A stretch of 64,000 bases of DNA from Pseudomonadota bacterium (GTDB lineage Bacteria; Myxococcota_A; Polyangia; Polyangiales; Polyangiaceae). Below are positions 15,952 through 23,872 of this stretch, one piece after another. Each line of letters begins with the position of its first letter. Position 1 is the first letter of the stretch. Location of the stretch: contig JAFAER010000001.1 of NCBI GenBank assembly GCA_023423895.1, forward strand, positions 59,603-123,602, given 5' to 3'. A program made the position numbers and the translations under genes. Below the pieces are notes generated by a model. It saw nothing but the letters and a program-made list of their open reading frames with translations, was not told the DNA's origin and ran no database searches.

Positions 15952-16742
15952 TGCAACCGGGACCGCTCATCGGCATCGCGTTCGCGCTGCTCGCGATCCT
16001 CGTCGGCAACTTCCTCGAGGGCGGCCACGCAGGCTCCCTCGTCGGAGGTCCGGCCGCTCTCATCGTCATCGGGGGCACGGTCGGCGCCGTCATCGTCCAG
16101 TACCCCTTCTCGACGCTGACCGCGTCGCTGCGAGCGGCAGCAAGCACGTTCAAGAAGGCAGAAGTGGACCCGGCGAAGATCGTCGACGAGCTCGTCGACT
16201 ACGCCAACCGCGCGCGGCGCGACGGCATCCTCGCGCTCGAGAAGGTCTCGTCCAGCGCCTCCGATCCGTTTCTCAGGAAGGCACTGATGATGGCGGTCGA
16301 CGGCGTCGACTCGCAGACGCTGCGCGAGACGCTCGAGGTGTCGATCGGCCAGGAGGAAGAGCACGGAGAGGACGCTGCCAAGGTCTTCGAAGCGATGGGC
16401 GGCTACTCGCCGACCGTCGGCATCATCGGCGCGGTGCTCGGCCTCATCCACGTGATGAGCAATTTGAGCGACATCAACGCCGTCGGACAGGGCATCGCCG
16501 CGGCGTTCGTCGCGACCATCTACGGCGTCGCGTTTGCGAACATCCTCTGCCTCCCGATCGCCGGACGCATCAAGATGCTCGTCCGCGAGAAGGCGCTACT
16601 CCGCGAGCTGACGCTCACGGGCGTCCTCGCGATTCAAGCGGGCCTCAATCCGAAGCTGGTGCGTGAGCGCCTCTCCCAGTTCCTCCACGAGCACGGCTCG
16701 AAGAAGGACGCGACGGGCGCCGCTGCGAAAGCGGCCGGTTGA
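15951..16742 (+). CDS. motA: Flagellar stator protein MotA
   Basis: The 263-residue protein has four membrane segments (about 5-22, 29-50, 152-169 and 184-203). The segment-three motif SPTVGIIGAVLGLIHVM keeps the essential Pro (P154). The cytoplasmic loop carries the charged helix with RRDGILALEKV and the family's EEHGEDAAKVFEAMGGY. MotA forms the ion channel ring with MotB and pushes on FliG. ATG 15951 is preceded by GGAGG at a six-base spacing; a GTG one codon upstream is the alternative. Confidence 0.95.
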   Translation: MQPGPLIGIAFALLAILVGNFLEGGHAGSLVGGPAALIVIGGTVGAVIVQYPFSTLTASLRAAASTFKKAEVDPAKIVDELVDYANRARRDGILALEKVSSSASDPFLRKALMMAVDGVDSQTLRETLEVSIGQEEEHGEDAAKVFEAMGGYSPTVGIIGAVLGLIHVMSNLSDINAVGQGIAAAFVATIYGVAFANILCLPIAGRIKMLVREKALLRELTLTGVLAIQAGLNPKLVRERLSQFLHEHGSKKDATGAAAKAAG

Positions 16743-16745
16743 GCC

Positions 16746-17591
16746 ATGGCGCGCAAGAAGAAACATCCCGAGCACGTGAACCACGAGCGCTGGCTCGTCA
16801 GCTACGCGGACTTCATCACGCTCCTCTTCGCGTTCTTCGTCGTCATGTTCGCCGTCTCGCAGGTCGACTCGAAGAAGGTAGGACGCTTCACCGAGTCGTT
16901 CTCGAAGGCCGTCGGCATCGACATGTTCCCCCAGGCGGGACGTGGGATCCTCGCAGGAGCTTCGCAGGGAACGTTCGGCGACCCGGAGGCCTCGAAGCCG
17001 TCCCCCCTCCCCGAGGACCTCACCTCGCTGCACGAGTCGCTGTTGACCCCCGGCGAGAACGACGAGCTGAAGCAGGTGCAGATCTTCCGCCGGCGTAACG
17101 AGCTCGTGCTCCGGTTGTCGGACGGCTTCCTCTTCGAGAGCGGAAACGACGCGCTCGAGGAGCGTGCGCGGAAGGTCGTCTCTCGACTCGCCGCAGAGCT
17201 CCGCGGGCGACCGCTCGAGATCCGCGTCGAGGGTCATACCGATGACCGTCCGATCCGCACGAGCCGCTTCCGTTCGAACTGGGATCTCTCGACCGCTCGC
17301 GCCACCGCCGTCGTCGCACGCCTCGCGGCGGAGGGCATCGACCCGCCTCGCTTGTCTGCTGCCGGCTACGGCGAGTTCCATCCGGTCGCCTCGAATGCGA
17401 CCGAAGACGGGCGCAGGCAGAACAGGCGCGTCGACTTCGTCGTCAGCGTCGTCCCGGTACCCACGCCCATGGAGGAGCTGCTTTCGCCTCGTGACGCGGG
17501 CGCGAACGCTCCGGCACCTGCAGAGGCGCCCGCTCCGGCGCCTTCCCATCCGTCGATTCCGAACGAGTCTCACCCGAAGGAACACCATTGA
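16746..17591 (+). CDS. motB: Flagellar stator protein MotB
   Basis: The 281-residue protein has a basic N terminus and one membrane segment (about 20-38) with YADFITLLFAFFVVMFA, in which D22 is the essential ion-binding Asp. The plug/linker follows, then a C-terminal OmpA-like peptidoglycan-binding domain (about 125-235) with IRVEGHTDDRPI and GYGEFHPVASNATEDGRRQN. The last 45 residues are a Pro/Ala-rich tail not present in enteric MotB. It anchors the stator to the cell wall. It lies three bases after motA. Confidence 0.95.
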   Translation: MARKKKHPEHVNHERWLVSYADFITLLFAFFVVMFAVSQVDSKKVGRFTESFSKAVGIDMFPQAGRGILAGASQGTFGDPEASKPSPLPEDLTSLHESLLTPGENDELKQVQIFRRRNELVLRLSDGFLFESGNDALEERARKVVSRLAAELRGRPLEIRVEGHTDDRPIRTSRFRSNWDLSTARATAVVARLAAEGIDPPRLSAAGYGEFHPVASNATEDGRRQNRRVDFVVSVVPVPTPMEELLSPRDAGANAPAPAEAPAPAPSHPSIPNESHPKEHH

Positions 17592-18097
17592 ACACGTTCA
17601 GCCGATTCCTTGCCGGCCTGCTCGCGAGCGCGACGCTGCTCGCTGCGCCGGCGGCCAGCGCGCAGCAATGGCTTCTCCACGGTGTGGCCCAGGCATCGAG
17701 CGGCTTCGAAGGGGGCGGCGGGCGCGCTCAGTCGATGAGACGCGCACAGACGCGCCTGCGCATCGGCGCAGATCTCGCGGTCGACGAGTCCCCCGAGGAC
17801 GTCTTCGGCGTTGCCCTGCTCGTCGCGGTCGAGCCTCGAACCGCCTTCGGCTTCGACGCCCGATACACGCGTGTCGTACGTGAGCGCTTCGCGTTCAGCG
17901 CCGGGGCCGTCGGCTACCTCCAACCGGGCAGCCTCGTCGGCCCGGTCGCGGCTTTCGAGTACCGCCATCCACTCTCGAGCTCGTTCTTCCTGACGGCAGG
18001 TCCCGAGCTCGACGTCTTCGTCGTCGGCACCGATCTCCCCGATCGGACCGTGTTGTGGCAGGCCCTCTTCCACGTTGGAGCTCGCATTGCGTTCTGA
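17588..18097 (+). CDS. Secreted or outer-membrane protein of unknown function
   Basis: The 169-residue protein starts at TTG 17588, overlapping the motB stop by four bases (TTGA). Residues 1-26 form a signal peptide ending in PAASAQQ. The mature part alternates hydrophobic and polar residues in strand-like stretches (FGVALLVAVEPRTAFGFDA, GPVAAFEYRHPL, FFLTAGPELDVFVV). It ends in an aromatic residue (ARIAF), as outer-membrane beta-barrels do. A small barrel or periplasmic protein tied to the stator operon is an inference. No named family is recognised. Confidence 0.72.
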   Translation: MNTFSRFLAGLLASATLLAAPAASAQQWLLHGVAQASSGFEGGGGRAQSMRRAQTRLRIGADLAVDESPEDVFGVALLVAVEPRTAFGFDARYTRVVRERFAFSAGAVGYLQPGSLVGPVAAFEYRHPLSSSFFLTAGPELDVFVVGTDLPDRTVLWQALFHVGARIAF

Positions 18098-18419
18098 TCC
18101 TCGCGCCCCCCATGGCTTCAAACGGATTGCACTCGGCGTCGCCGCAGGCGTCATCGTCGCGCTCGGCGCTGCTTGCGAGCTCGGAGAGGGCGAGTGCCTA
18201 CGGATGAGCGACTGCGACGAAGGTTATTCCTGCGTCGAAGGCACGTGTCGGTCGAACCAACCGTCCGACGCGCCGAACGCTGTCTCCGACGCTGGCGCGC
18301 GTGATGCTGCGCGCGCCGATGCGTCCACGGACGGGTCCGCACGCGATGCTTCACGCTCGGACGCGTCGTCCGACGCGAGCGATGACGGCGCGTCGCCGGA
18401 GGGTGGCAACGGACCGTGA
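18075..18419 (+). CDS. Small Cys-rich lipoprotein
   Basis: The 114-residue protein has a probable lipoprotein signal (hydrophobic stretch IALGVAAGVIVALGAAC, lipobox LGAAC). A short Cys module ECLRMSDCDEGYSCVEGTC follows, a pattern (DCxxGYxCxxGxC) common in secreted proteins of myxobacteria. The rest is an Asp/Ser/Ala-rich tail likely to be unstructured. The start is uncertain: TTG 18075 or TTG 18087, both overlapping the preceding gene. It is the last gene of the flbD-motAB run. Confidence 0.65.
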   Translation: MELALRSDPRAPHGFKRIALGVAAGVIVALGAACELGEGECLRMSDCDEGYSCVEGTCRSNQPSDAPNAVSDAGARDAARADASTDGSARDASRSDASSDASDDGASPEGGNGP

Positions 18420-18506
18420 GCGCTTTTCGCTAAAGCGCGGCGTCGATCAACCGTTCTGTCCCTCGACGACCACCGACGACCCCGTCAGGTAGAAAGAAGC
18501 TCGACA

Positions 18507-20186
18507 ATGGACAAGGTTTGCAAGGTAGGAACATTCGCGCTCGCCGGCATTCTGGCGGCATGCGCTGCGGGCGCAGACACGACGACGGCGCCCAAGAGCG
18601 TCGACGCGGACGACCCGCTCGCCGACATGACGCAGAATCTCAGCCCGCTCGCGACCCAGTGCACGTTCAACACGACGACCGGGTTGATGACGGTGACGGT
18701 CGCGGCCGGCGAGACAGCGGTCATCGCGCGTAGCGCGGCGGACTCCGCCATCCTCCAGAACGGCCAGCCCTGCGACAACCCCGTCACTGCTACGACGCTC
18801 AAGAAGATCACGGTCACGGGCTCGTCTGGCGACGAGACGGTGCTCCTCGACTTCACGAACGGCCTGTTCGCCCTTGGCACGACCTCGGCCGCGTCGAGCG
18901 GCATCGCGATCGACCTCGGTGGTGGCACCGGCGACAAGCTGGCCATCAAGGGCACGACCGCGGCGGACAACTTCACGTTCGGCGCCACCGCGATCCTTCT
19001 GAACACGGACACGAACCGCGACATCACCTACGCCGGTGTCGAGTCGTTCGTTCTCTCGCTCGGCGACGGAGACGACAAGTACACAGGTGCTGGCAACGCC
19101 ACGGCCGGTGCGGTCTTCGGCCAGCCCATCGCGCTCTTCGGCGGCCCCGGCAACGACACGTTCGAGCAGGGCTCTGCCGCGACGGTCAGCGAGACGATCT
19201 CGGGCGGCCCCGGCATCGACACCGTCACGTACGCGTCGCGCTCGGCGGCCGTCACCGTCACGCTCGGCCTCGGTGCCAACGACGGCAACGCGGCCGAGAA
19301 CGACAACATCCTCGACGACGTCGAGGTCGTGACGGGCGGCTCGGGCGACGACACCCTCACGGCCGCGGCAGGCGTGGCCGCGACCCTCAACGGCGGCCCC
19401 GGCAACGACACCCTCATCGGTGACAGCGCCGCGGACACGCTGAACGGCGGCGCCGGCAACGACACGCTCCGCGGTCGTGGCGGCAACGACGTGATGAACG
19501 GCGACGACGGCAACGACACCTTCGACGAGGAGAGCGCCAGCAACGGCAGCGACATCATGAACGGCGGCGCCGGCATCGACACCGTCGACTACAGCGGCCG
19601 CACGAACGCGGTCGTCGTCACGATGGACGGCGTTGCGGCGAACGACGGTGAGACCGGCGAGGCGGACAACGTCAAGGCCGACATCGAGAACGTCAAGGGC
19701 GGCGCTGGCGACGACACGATCACCGGCAACGCGCTCAGCAACGTCATCACGGGCGGCCCCGGCAACGACACCCTCAACGGTGGCGCCGGCGACGACGTCT
19801 TCCCGCAGGGCGCGGCCGCGGACGGCAACGACACCATCAGCGGTGGCGCTGGCGTCGACAAGGTCGACTACTCTGGTCGCTCGGCCGCCATCACGGCGAC
19901 GCTCGACGGCACGACGGCCTCTGGTGACCTCGCGGCGAGCGAGGCGGACATCCTCGGCACCGACGTCGAGAACCTCGAGGGCGGCTCCGAGGCGGACACC
20001 CTGACGGGCAACGCGTCGGCGAACGAGCTCGTCGGCAACGGTGGTGACGACACGCTCGAAGGCCTCGGCGGTGACGACACCATCGAGGGCGGCGCAGGCG
20101 ACGACACGATCAACTGCGGCGCGGGCTTCGACGTCACGGTCGGTCGCGTGGGCACCGACGTCATCAACGCGGACTGCGAGATCTGA
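18507..20186 (+). CDS. RTX (GGxGxD) calcium-binding repeat lipoprotein
   Basis: The 559-residue protein has an N-terminal lipoprotein signal ending LAACAAG. From about residue 200 on it has many nonapeptide repeats of the GGxGxDxLx type (GGPGNDTF, GGAGNDTL, GGNDVMNGDDGNDTF, GGDDTIEGGAGDDTINC). Each pair of repeats binds Ca2+ in a parallel beta roll. RTX proteins normally leave through type I secretion with a C-terminal signal; here a Sec lipoprotein signal is present and no ABC exporter is nearby. A Cys pair (NCGAG...ADCEI) closes the C terminus. The gene is followed by a good terminator. Confidence 0.88.
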   Translation: MDKVCKVGTFALAGILAACAAGADTTTAPKSVDADDPLADMTQNLSPLATQCTFNTTTGLMTVTVAAGETAVIARSAADSAILQNGQPCDNPVTATTLKKITVTGSSGDETVLLDFTNGLFALGTTSAASSGIAIDLGGGTGDKLAIKGTTAADNFTFGATAILLNTDTNRDITYAGVESFVLSLGDGDDKYTGAGNATAGAVFGQPIALFGGPGNDTFEQGSAATVSETISGGPGIDTVTYASRSAAVTVTLGLGANDGNAAENDNILDDVEVVTGGSGDDTLTAAAGVAATLNGGPGNDTLIGDSAADTLNGGAGNDTLRGRGGNDVMNGDDGNDTFDEESASNGSDIMNGGAGIDTVDYSGRTNAVVVTMDGVAANDGETGEADNVKADIENVKGGAGDDTITGNALSNVITGGPGNDTLNGGAGDDVFPQGAAADGNDTISGGAGVDKVDYSGRSAAITATLDGTTASGDLAASEADILGTDVENLEGGSEADTLTGNASANELVGNGGDDTLEGLGGDDTIEGGAGDDTINCGAGFDVTVGRVGTDVINADCEI

Positions 20187-20210
20187 TTCGACACTGACAA
20201 CGAGCGATTC

Positions 20211-20246
20211 GGCGCTGCGACCTCGTCGCGGCGCCGTCGCCTTTTT
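20211..20246 (+). terminator. Rho-independent terminator of the RTX gene
   Basis: An 11-base-pair stem (20211-20221 with 20225-20235, one G-U pair) encloses a three-base loop. It is followed after five bases by CTTTTT at 20241-20246. It begins 25 bases after the stop codon of the RTX gene. Confidence 0.85.
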
Positions 20247-20278
20247 GTGAGGGCACATCACGTGCAGCAGGCCGAGGC

Positions 20279-21283
20279 ATGAACAGCGGACGCGTCATCG
20301 CGATGACGGCACTCCTCTCGATGCTCGTCGCGTGTACATCCGTCTTCGACGATGAGCGCGATCGCCAGCGTGGCGGCACGAACGCCGGTGCCACGGACGA
20401 ACCGGCAGGAGGCCCCGACGCGGGTGTGGATGCTCGTGAAGGGATCGCGGCGCTCACACGGATCGCCTTCGCCGACGCCGCCGGCGGTCCTCGGATCATG
20501 CTCGCAGGCACCGATCCTCGCGAGGAGCTCGAAAGCGTCGAGCTCATGTTGCTCGGACCGGATGGACAGCCCGCGGTGATCGATCCGGACGGCGACGGCA
20601 TCGCCGAGCCGCCCGAGCTCGAGCTGCTGCTGACGCCTCTCGACCGCCACGAGGGAACCTTCTTCATCGAAGTGCAGGGGTCGACCGGCCTCGAGCGCTT
20701 CGTCCAGAGCGTGAGCGCGCGGACGTTGGATCGGCGTGGCGTGCGAGGCCAGCCGCTCGAAGCCGTCCTCGGCCGGGTGCCGATCCGCAACGCGGGCGAG
20801 GCGTGTGATCCCCACGGCTTCGATACATGCGCCGAGTCCCTCACCTGTGCAGCCGCTGGAAGCGGCTTCGCGTGCGTCGATCGAGATCGCGCGCTGGCCG
20901 AGCGATGTACGGCCGCGCCGGTCGTCACGCCGGGAGCCAGCATCGTCGGCCACACCACGGGCGCGAGCCTGTGGGACCCCGTCGAAGGATGCGCGTCGGC
21001 GGACCGACGCACGCGCCCAGAGGGCGTGGTTCGCCTTCACCTCGCGACGAGCGTCTCTGCGCTCACGATCGCGACCACGCCGGAGGGAACCGACTTCGAT
21101 ACGGTCGTCTCGATCCTCGACGGGTGCGCGGTCGCATCGAACGTGCTCGCGTGCAACGACGACGATCCTCCCCCGACGTCGCGATTGACACTGACGAACG
21201 TCGCAGCGGGAGACTACACGGTGGTGATTGACTCGCTCGATCGACGCGGCGGCCGCTTCGCGCTGACCGTCATTGCCCAGTGA
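20279..21283 (+). CDS. Lipoprotein with PPC-like C-terminal domain (paralogue of 30969-32474)
   Basis: The 334-residue protein has a lipoprotein signal (LLSMLVACTS) and an Asp/Gly-rich linker. A DPDGDGIAEPPE loop looks like a single calcium-binding motif. Then come a Cys module CDPHGFDTCAESLTC and a C-terminal domain of about 110 residues with GASLWD, DFDTVVSILDGC, LACNDD and LTLTNVAAGDYTVVIDS. The last block is typical of bacterial pre-peptidase C-terminal (PPC)-like beta sandwiches. The same order of motifs recurs in the gene at 30969-32474. A surface or periplasmic role is likely; the ligand is unknown. Confidence 0.78.
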   Translation: MNSGRVIAMTALLSMLVACTSVFDDERDRQRGGTNAGATDEPAGGPDAGVDAREGIAALTRIAFADAAGGPRIMLAGTDPREELESVELMLLGPDGQPAVIDPDGDGIAEPPELELLLTPLDRHEGTFFIEVQGSTGLERFVQSVSARTLDRRGVRGQPLEAVLGRVPIRNAGEACDPHGFDTCAESLTCAAAGSGFACVDRDRALAERCTAAPVVTPGASIVGHTTGASLWDPVEGCASADRRTRPEGVVRLHLATSVSALTIATTPEGTDFDTVVSILDGCAVASNVLACNDDDPPPTSRLTLTNVAAGDYTVVIDSLDRRGGRFALTVIAQ

Positions 21284-21288
21284 TGGGA

Positions 21289-21840
21289 TCAGCCGCCGAG
21301 CACGCGAGCGACGAGCGCACTCCGATTCTCGACTTGCACGCGGTCGAGGAGCGCAGACACGTGAACCTCGACGGTGCGGACGGCGATGCCCAGGATCATG
21401 GCGATCGAAGCATTCGGATGTCCTTCGAGGAGGAGCGCGAGCACGTCGGCCTGCCTGCGCGAGAGCTTCCACTGCGTCACCGCCGCGGTCAGTCGATTGG
21501 TGGCGCGCGCCGGGCCGTCTCGATGCATGACGAGGAAGTGTCGCGGGTCGCTCGTCACCCGCTTCACCTTCCACGCATGGTCGTTGAGACTGCTCTCGTT
21601 GGCGGAGATCGCGCCCGCCAACTCCGATATCGTCGAGGCGCGGTGGGCACCGAGCATCCTGCGTCCGGGCGCATTGGCGTACAGGACCGTGCCATCCGCA
21701 CACGCGATGAAGGCCGCGCCCGGAATCGCTTCGATGAGCGTCCGCGTGACCGCATCGAGATCGATGGTCTCGTCGCTCGGCATCTCCGCCGGCTCGGAGT
21801 TGGCGGAGGTGTTCGCGGCGGTGTTCGAGCCCCTGAGCAT
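21289..21840 (-). CDS. PAS-LuxR-type transcriptional regulator
   Basis: The 183-residue protein has a PAS-like sensor (about 28-105, with IPGAAFIACADGTVLYANAPG) and a C-terminal LuxR-type helix-turn-helix (about 125-180). The HTH shows LSRRQADVLALLLEG, IAMILGIAVRTVEVHVSALL and a final basic helix. It lacks a receiver domain, so it is probably controlled by a small ligand or by the PAS fold itself. ATG 21840 has GGGGAGG four bases upstream and was chosen over a longer frame. It ends five bases from the convergent stop of the 20279 lipoprotein gene. Confidence 0.82.
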   Translation of the reverse strand: MLRGSNTAANTSANSEPAEMPSDETIDLDAVTRTLIEAIPGAAFIACADGTVLYANAPGRRMLGAHRASTISELAGAISANESSLNDHAWKVKRVTSDPRHFLVMHRDGPARATNRLTAAVTQWKLSRRQADVLALLLEGHPNASIAMILGIAVRTVEVHVSALLDRVQVENRSALVARVLGG

Positions 21841-22036
21841 GTCGCCTCCCCAGCCTCGGGCAAAGCACCGTGGCGGCGGCCCCGGACGGGCGATCCCCCA
21901 CGACACAAGTAGCCCCCCCGATCGAGTGCACCGAACATGCCAGCGCGGCGGAATGTCGGATCTAGGCGCGATCGCGAGTCCTTTACGATCTCCAGCAGCC
22001 TGCGGGGCGGCGTGGAGCGTCCAAAACGTACGCCGA

Positions 22037-22077
22037 TGCGTCCTCCTCGGACGCAGGGCCTCGAGATGGCTGCGTCC
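22037..22077. promoter_or_regulatory. Alternative hairpins between the sigma-54 activator and LuxR genes
   Basis: Three related arms lie in a row: TGCGTCC (22037-22043), GGACGCA (22049-22055) and TGCGTCC (22071-22077). The middle arm can pair perfectly with either outer arm, so two mutually exclusive hairpins are possible. They lie 17 bases beyond the stop of the sigma-54 activator, on the path toward the luxR-type gene. No T-run follows on the minus strand, so this is not a plain terminator. Confidence 0.35.
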
Positions 22078-22093
22078 CTGCGCAGGCGTCGCG

Positions 22094-23857
22094 TCAGTCG
22101 TCGGACTCTTCTTCGGCCTCGGCGAGGAGCCGGGCAGGGCTGATCGGATCCGTGCCGGAGGACAGGGCACGGAAGAGAGCCTCGGCGCGCTCGATCTCGC
22201 GGCGCAGGACCTTGTGATGATTCCGGCTCTTCGTCAGTGAGTCCTTGCCGAAGAGTCGAAACACCTCGTCGCGGTTCCGGTCCTGCTCGAGTGCCGCCGC
22301 AAGGACGAAGCCCTTGAAGGCGTCCGCGAGATCGAGATCGAGGACGCCGCCGCTGCTCCGCCGCCGCTTTGCCTCCGCGAGGAACTCGACGGCCGCCTGA
22401 TGGATCGAGGGGAGGACCTCGCGAGCCTCTTGCTGCGATTCGTAGGCGAGCGCTCTCCGGACGTGGCGGTCGTCGACCGTGATCGTGCTCTGCGGCACGC
22501 CTCCGGCATCCGTCACCGCGAGCGCGTACGCCCGGCGCACGATGTTGTCGAGCTGCCGGAGGTTACCGGGCCACGGCTCCAGCACGAGAACGCCGACCGC
22601 CGCGTTCGTCAGCTCGACGTGGCCGTCGGGGACCGCCTCGGCGTGGCGTCGTCGTGCCATGAACGACGCCCACTGCCCGATCTCGTCGCGGCGCGCGGCG
22701 AGCGCGGGCAGCTGCACCGGAAGGACGTTGATACGGTAGTAGAGGTCCTCTCGGAGCCGCTTCTGCTGCACGGCCTCGAGCAGGTTGGCGTTCGTTCCGG
22801 CGATGAAGCGGACGTCGGCGCTTCGCTCGCTGCCGGGGTCGCCCAGCGGGCGATACGTGCGCTCTTCGAGGACGTGAAGGAGCCCCGCCTGGGCACGCAA
22901 CGACAGCTTGTCGATCTCGTCGATGAAGAGCGTTCCGCCCTCCGCGCGGCCGAGCGCCCCGGGATTGTCCCGGAGCGCGCCGGTGAATGCGCCGCGACGC
23001 CATCCAAAGAGCTCCCCCATCTGCAGCTCCTCGGGGACCGCCGACAGGTCGAGCACCTCGAAGGGGCCTGAGCTTCGCCGGCTCGTCTGATGACACCAGC
23101 GCGCGAGCCTCGACTTGCCGCTCCCGGTCGGACCTCCGATGAGCAACGTCTCGCGCTGTTCGCGAAACACGCGGAGGATCGTCACGAGGCCGGACATGGC
23201 GTCTCCGACGACGGGGAGCAGCGGATCTGCGTTCGGCTCTGCGCTCGGCCGCAGCGGCAGATCGGCCAGGAACGGCGTCGCCAGCGCGATGAGGAGCTCG
23301 AGCTCCGTCGCACAAGCGGACCAGACGGAGCGCTGCCCGATCGCTCCGGGGCACTGCGCCTCGACGGAGACGAGACCGTCGACGGCCCCGCGCCTGCCGA
23401 ACATCGGGAGGACGAAGACGTGCGTCGCCCCGCGGCGCAGAAGGCGCGAGCGGCTGTCTTGCGCGCCGCCACTGTCACTGACGAGCAGCCCGTGATCGGT
23501 CGTCGGCTGCGGTCCGTCCGGCACCTCGGTCTGGATCAAGGCGAGGTTCACGTCGATCGCCGCAGCGCTCCGGTTCTCGACGATCCACCGCCAGGCCGTC
23601 GCCGAAGGAAGGAACGCCTCCTCGAGCGCGGCAGCGGAGCCTCCCTCGCCGCCTGCATCATGAACCGCGAGGCGCCGGTAGCCGTCCGCCGGGCGGTGAT
23701 GGACCATCGCTCGGAGGATGCGGCCGCCGCCCGGAGCGCTCGCATCGAGCGCCCCCGCTGCAACGTCCATCACGGCCCGCATCAGGATGTTCGCCGCGTC
23801 CTCGAAGTGGGTCTGCTCGCGAAGGGCCGCGAGCATCGACATGAGCTTGTCTTGCAT
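22094..23857 (-). CDS. Sigma-54-dependent transcriptional activator (GAF + AAA+)
   Basis: The 587-residue protein has a GAF-like sensor (about 10-200) and an AAA+ sigma-54 activator domain. Walker A is GPTGSGKS (242-249), the sigma-54 contact loop is GAFTGA (289-294), Walker B is GGTLFIDE (307-314), and the arginine-finger region is KRLREDLYYRINVLPVQLP. The C-terminal region (about 515-575) is helical and basic (KDSLTKSRNHHKVLRREIER), in the place of the usual Fis-type HTH but atypical. With GAFTGA intact it should open sigma-54 promoters. It lies 15 bases downstream of the flavoprotein gene, probably in the same operon. Confidence 0.9.
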   Translation of the reverse strand: MQDKLMSMLAALREQTHFEDAANILMRAVMDVAAGALDASAPGGGRILRAMVHHRPADGYRRLAVHDAGGEGGSAAALEEAFLPSATAWRWIVENRSAAAIDVNLALIQTEVPDGPQPTTDHGLLVSDSGGAQDSRSRLLRRGATHVFVLPMFGRRGAVDGLVSVEAQCPGAIGQRSVWSACATELELLIALATPFLADLPLRPSAEPNADPLLPVVGDAMSGLVTILRVFREQRETLLIGGPTGSGKSRLARWCHQTSRRSSGPFEVLDLSAVPEELQMGELFGWRRGAFTGALRDNPGALGRAEGGTLFIDEIDKLSLRAQAGLLHVLEERTYRPLGDPGSERSADVRFIAGTNANLLEAVQQKRLREDLYYRINVLPVQLPALAARRDEIGQWASFMARRRHAEAVPDGHVELTNAAVGVLVLEPWPGNLRQLDNIVRRAYALAVTDAGGVPQSTITVDDRHVRRALAYESQQEAREVLPSIHQAAVEFLAEAKRRRSSGGVLDLDLADAFKGFVLAAALEQDRNRDEVFRLFGKDSLTKSRNHHKVLRREIERAEALFRALSSGTDPISPARLLAEAEEESDD

Positions 23858-23872
23858 GCGAGAGCTTCCGGA

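Noticed and set aside
18447..20261. A 604-codon open frame on the minus strand opposite the RTX gene
   Set aside because: It is Arg/Val-rich, without domain or signal, and mirrors the GGxGxD repeats of the real gene on the plus strand. High GC makes long antisense frames common.
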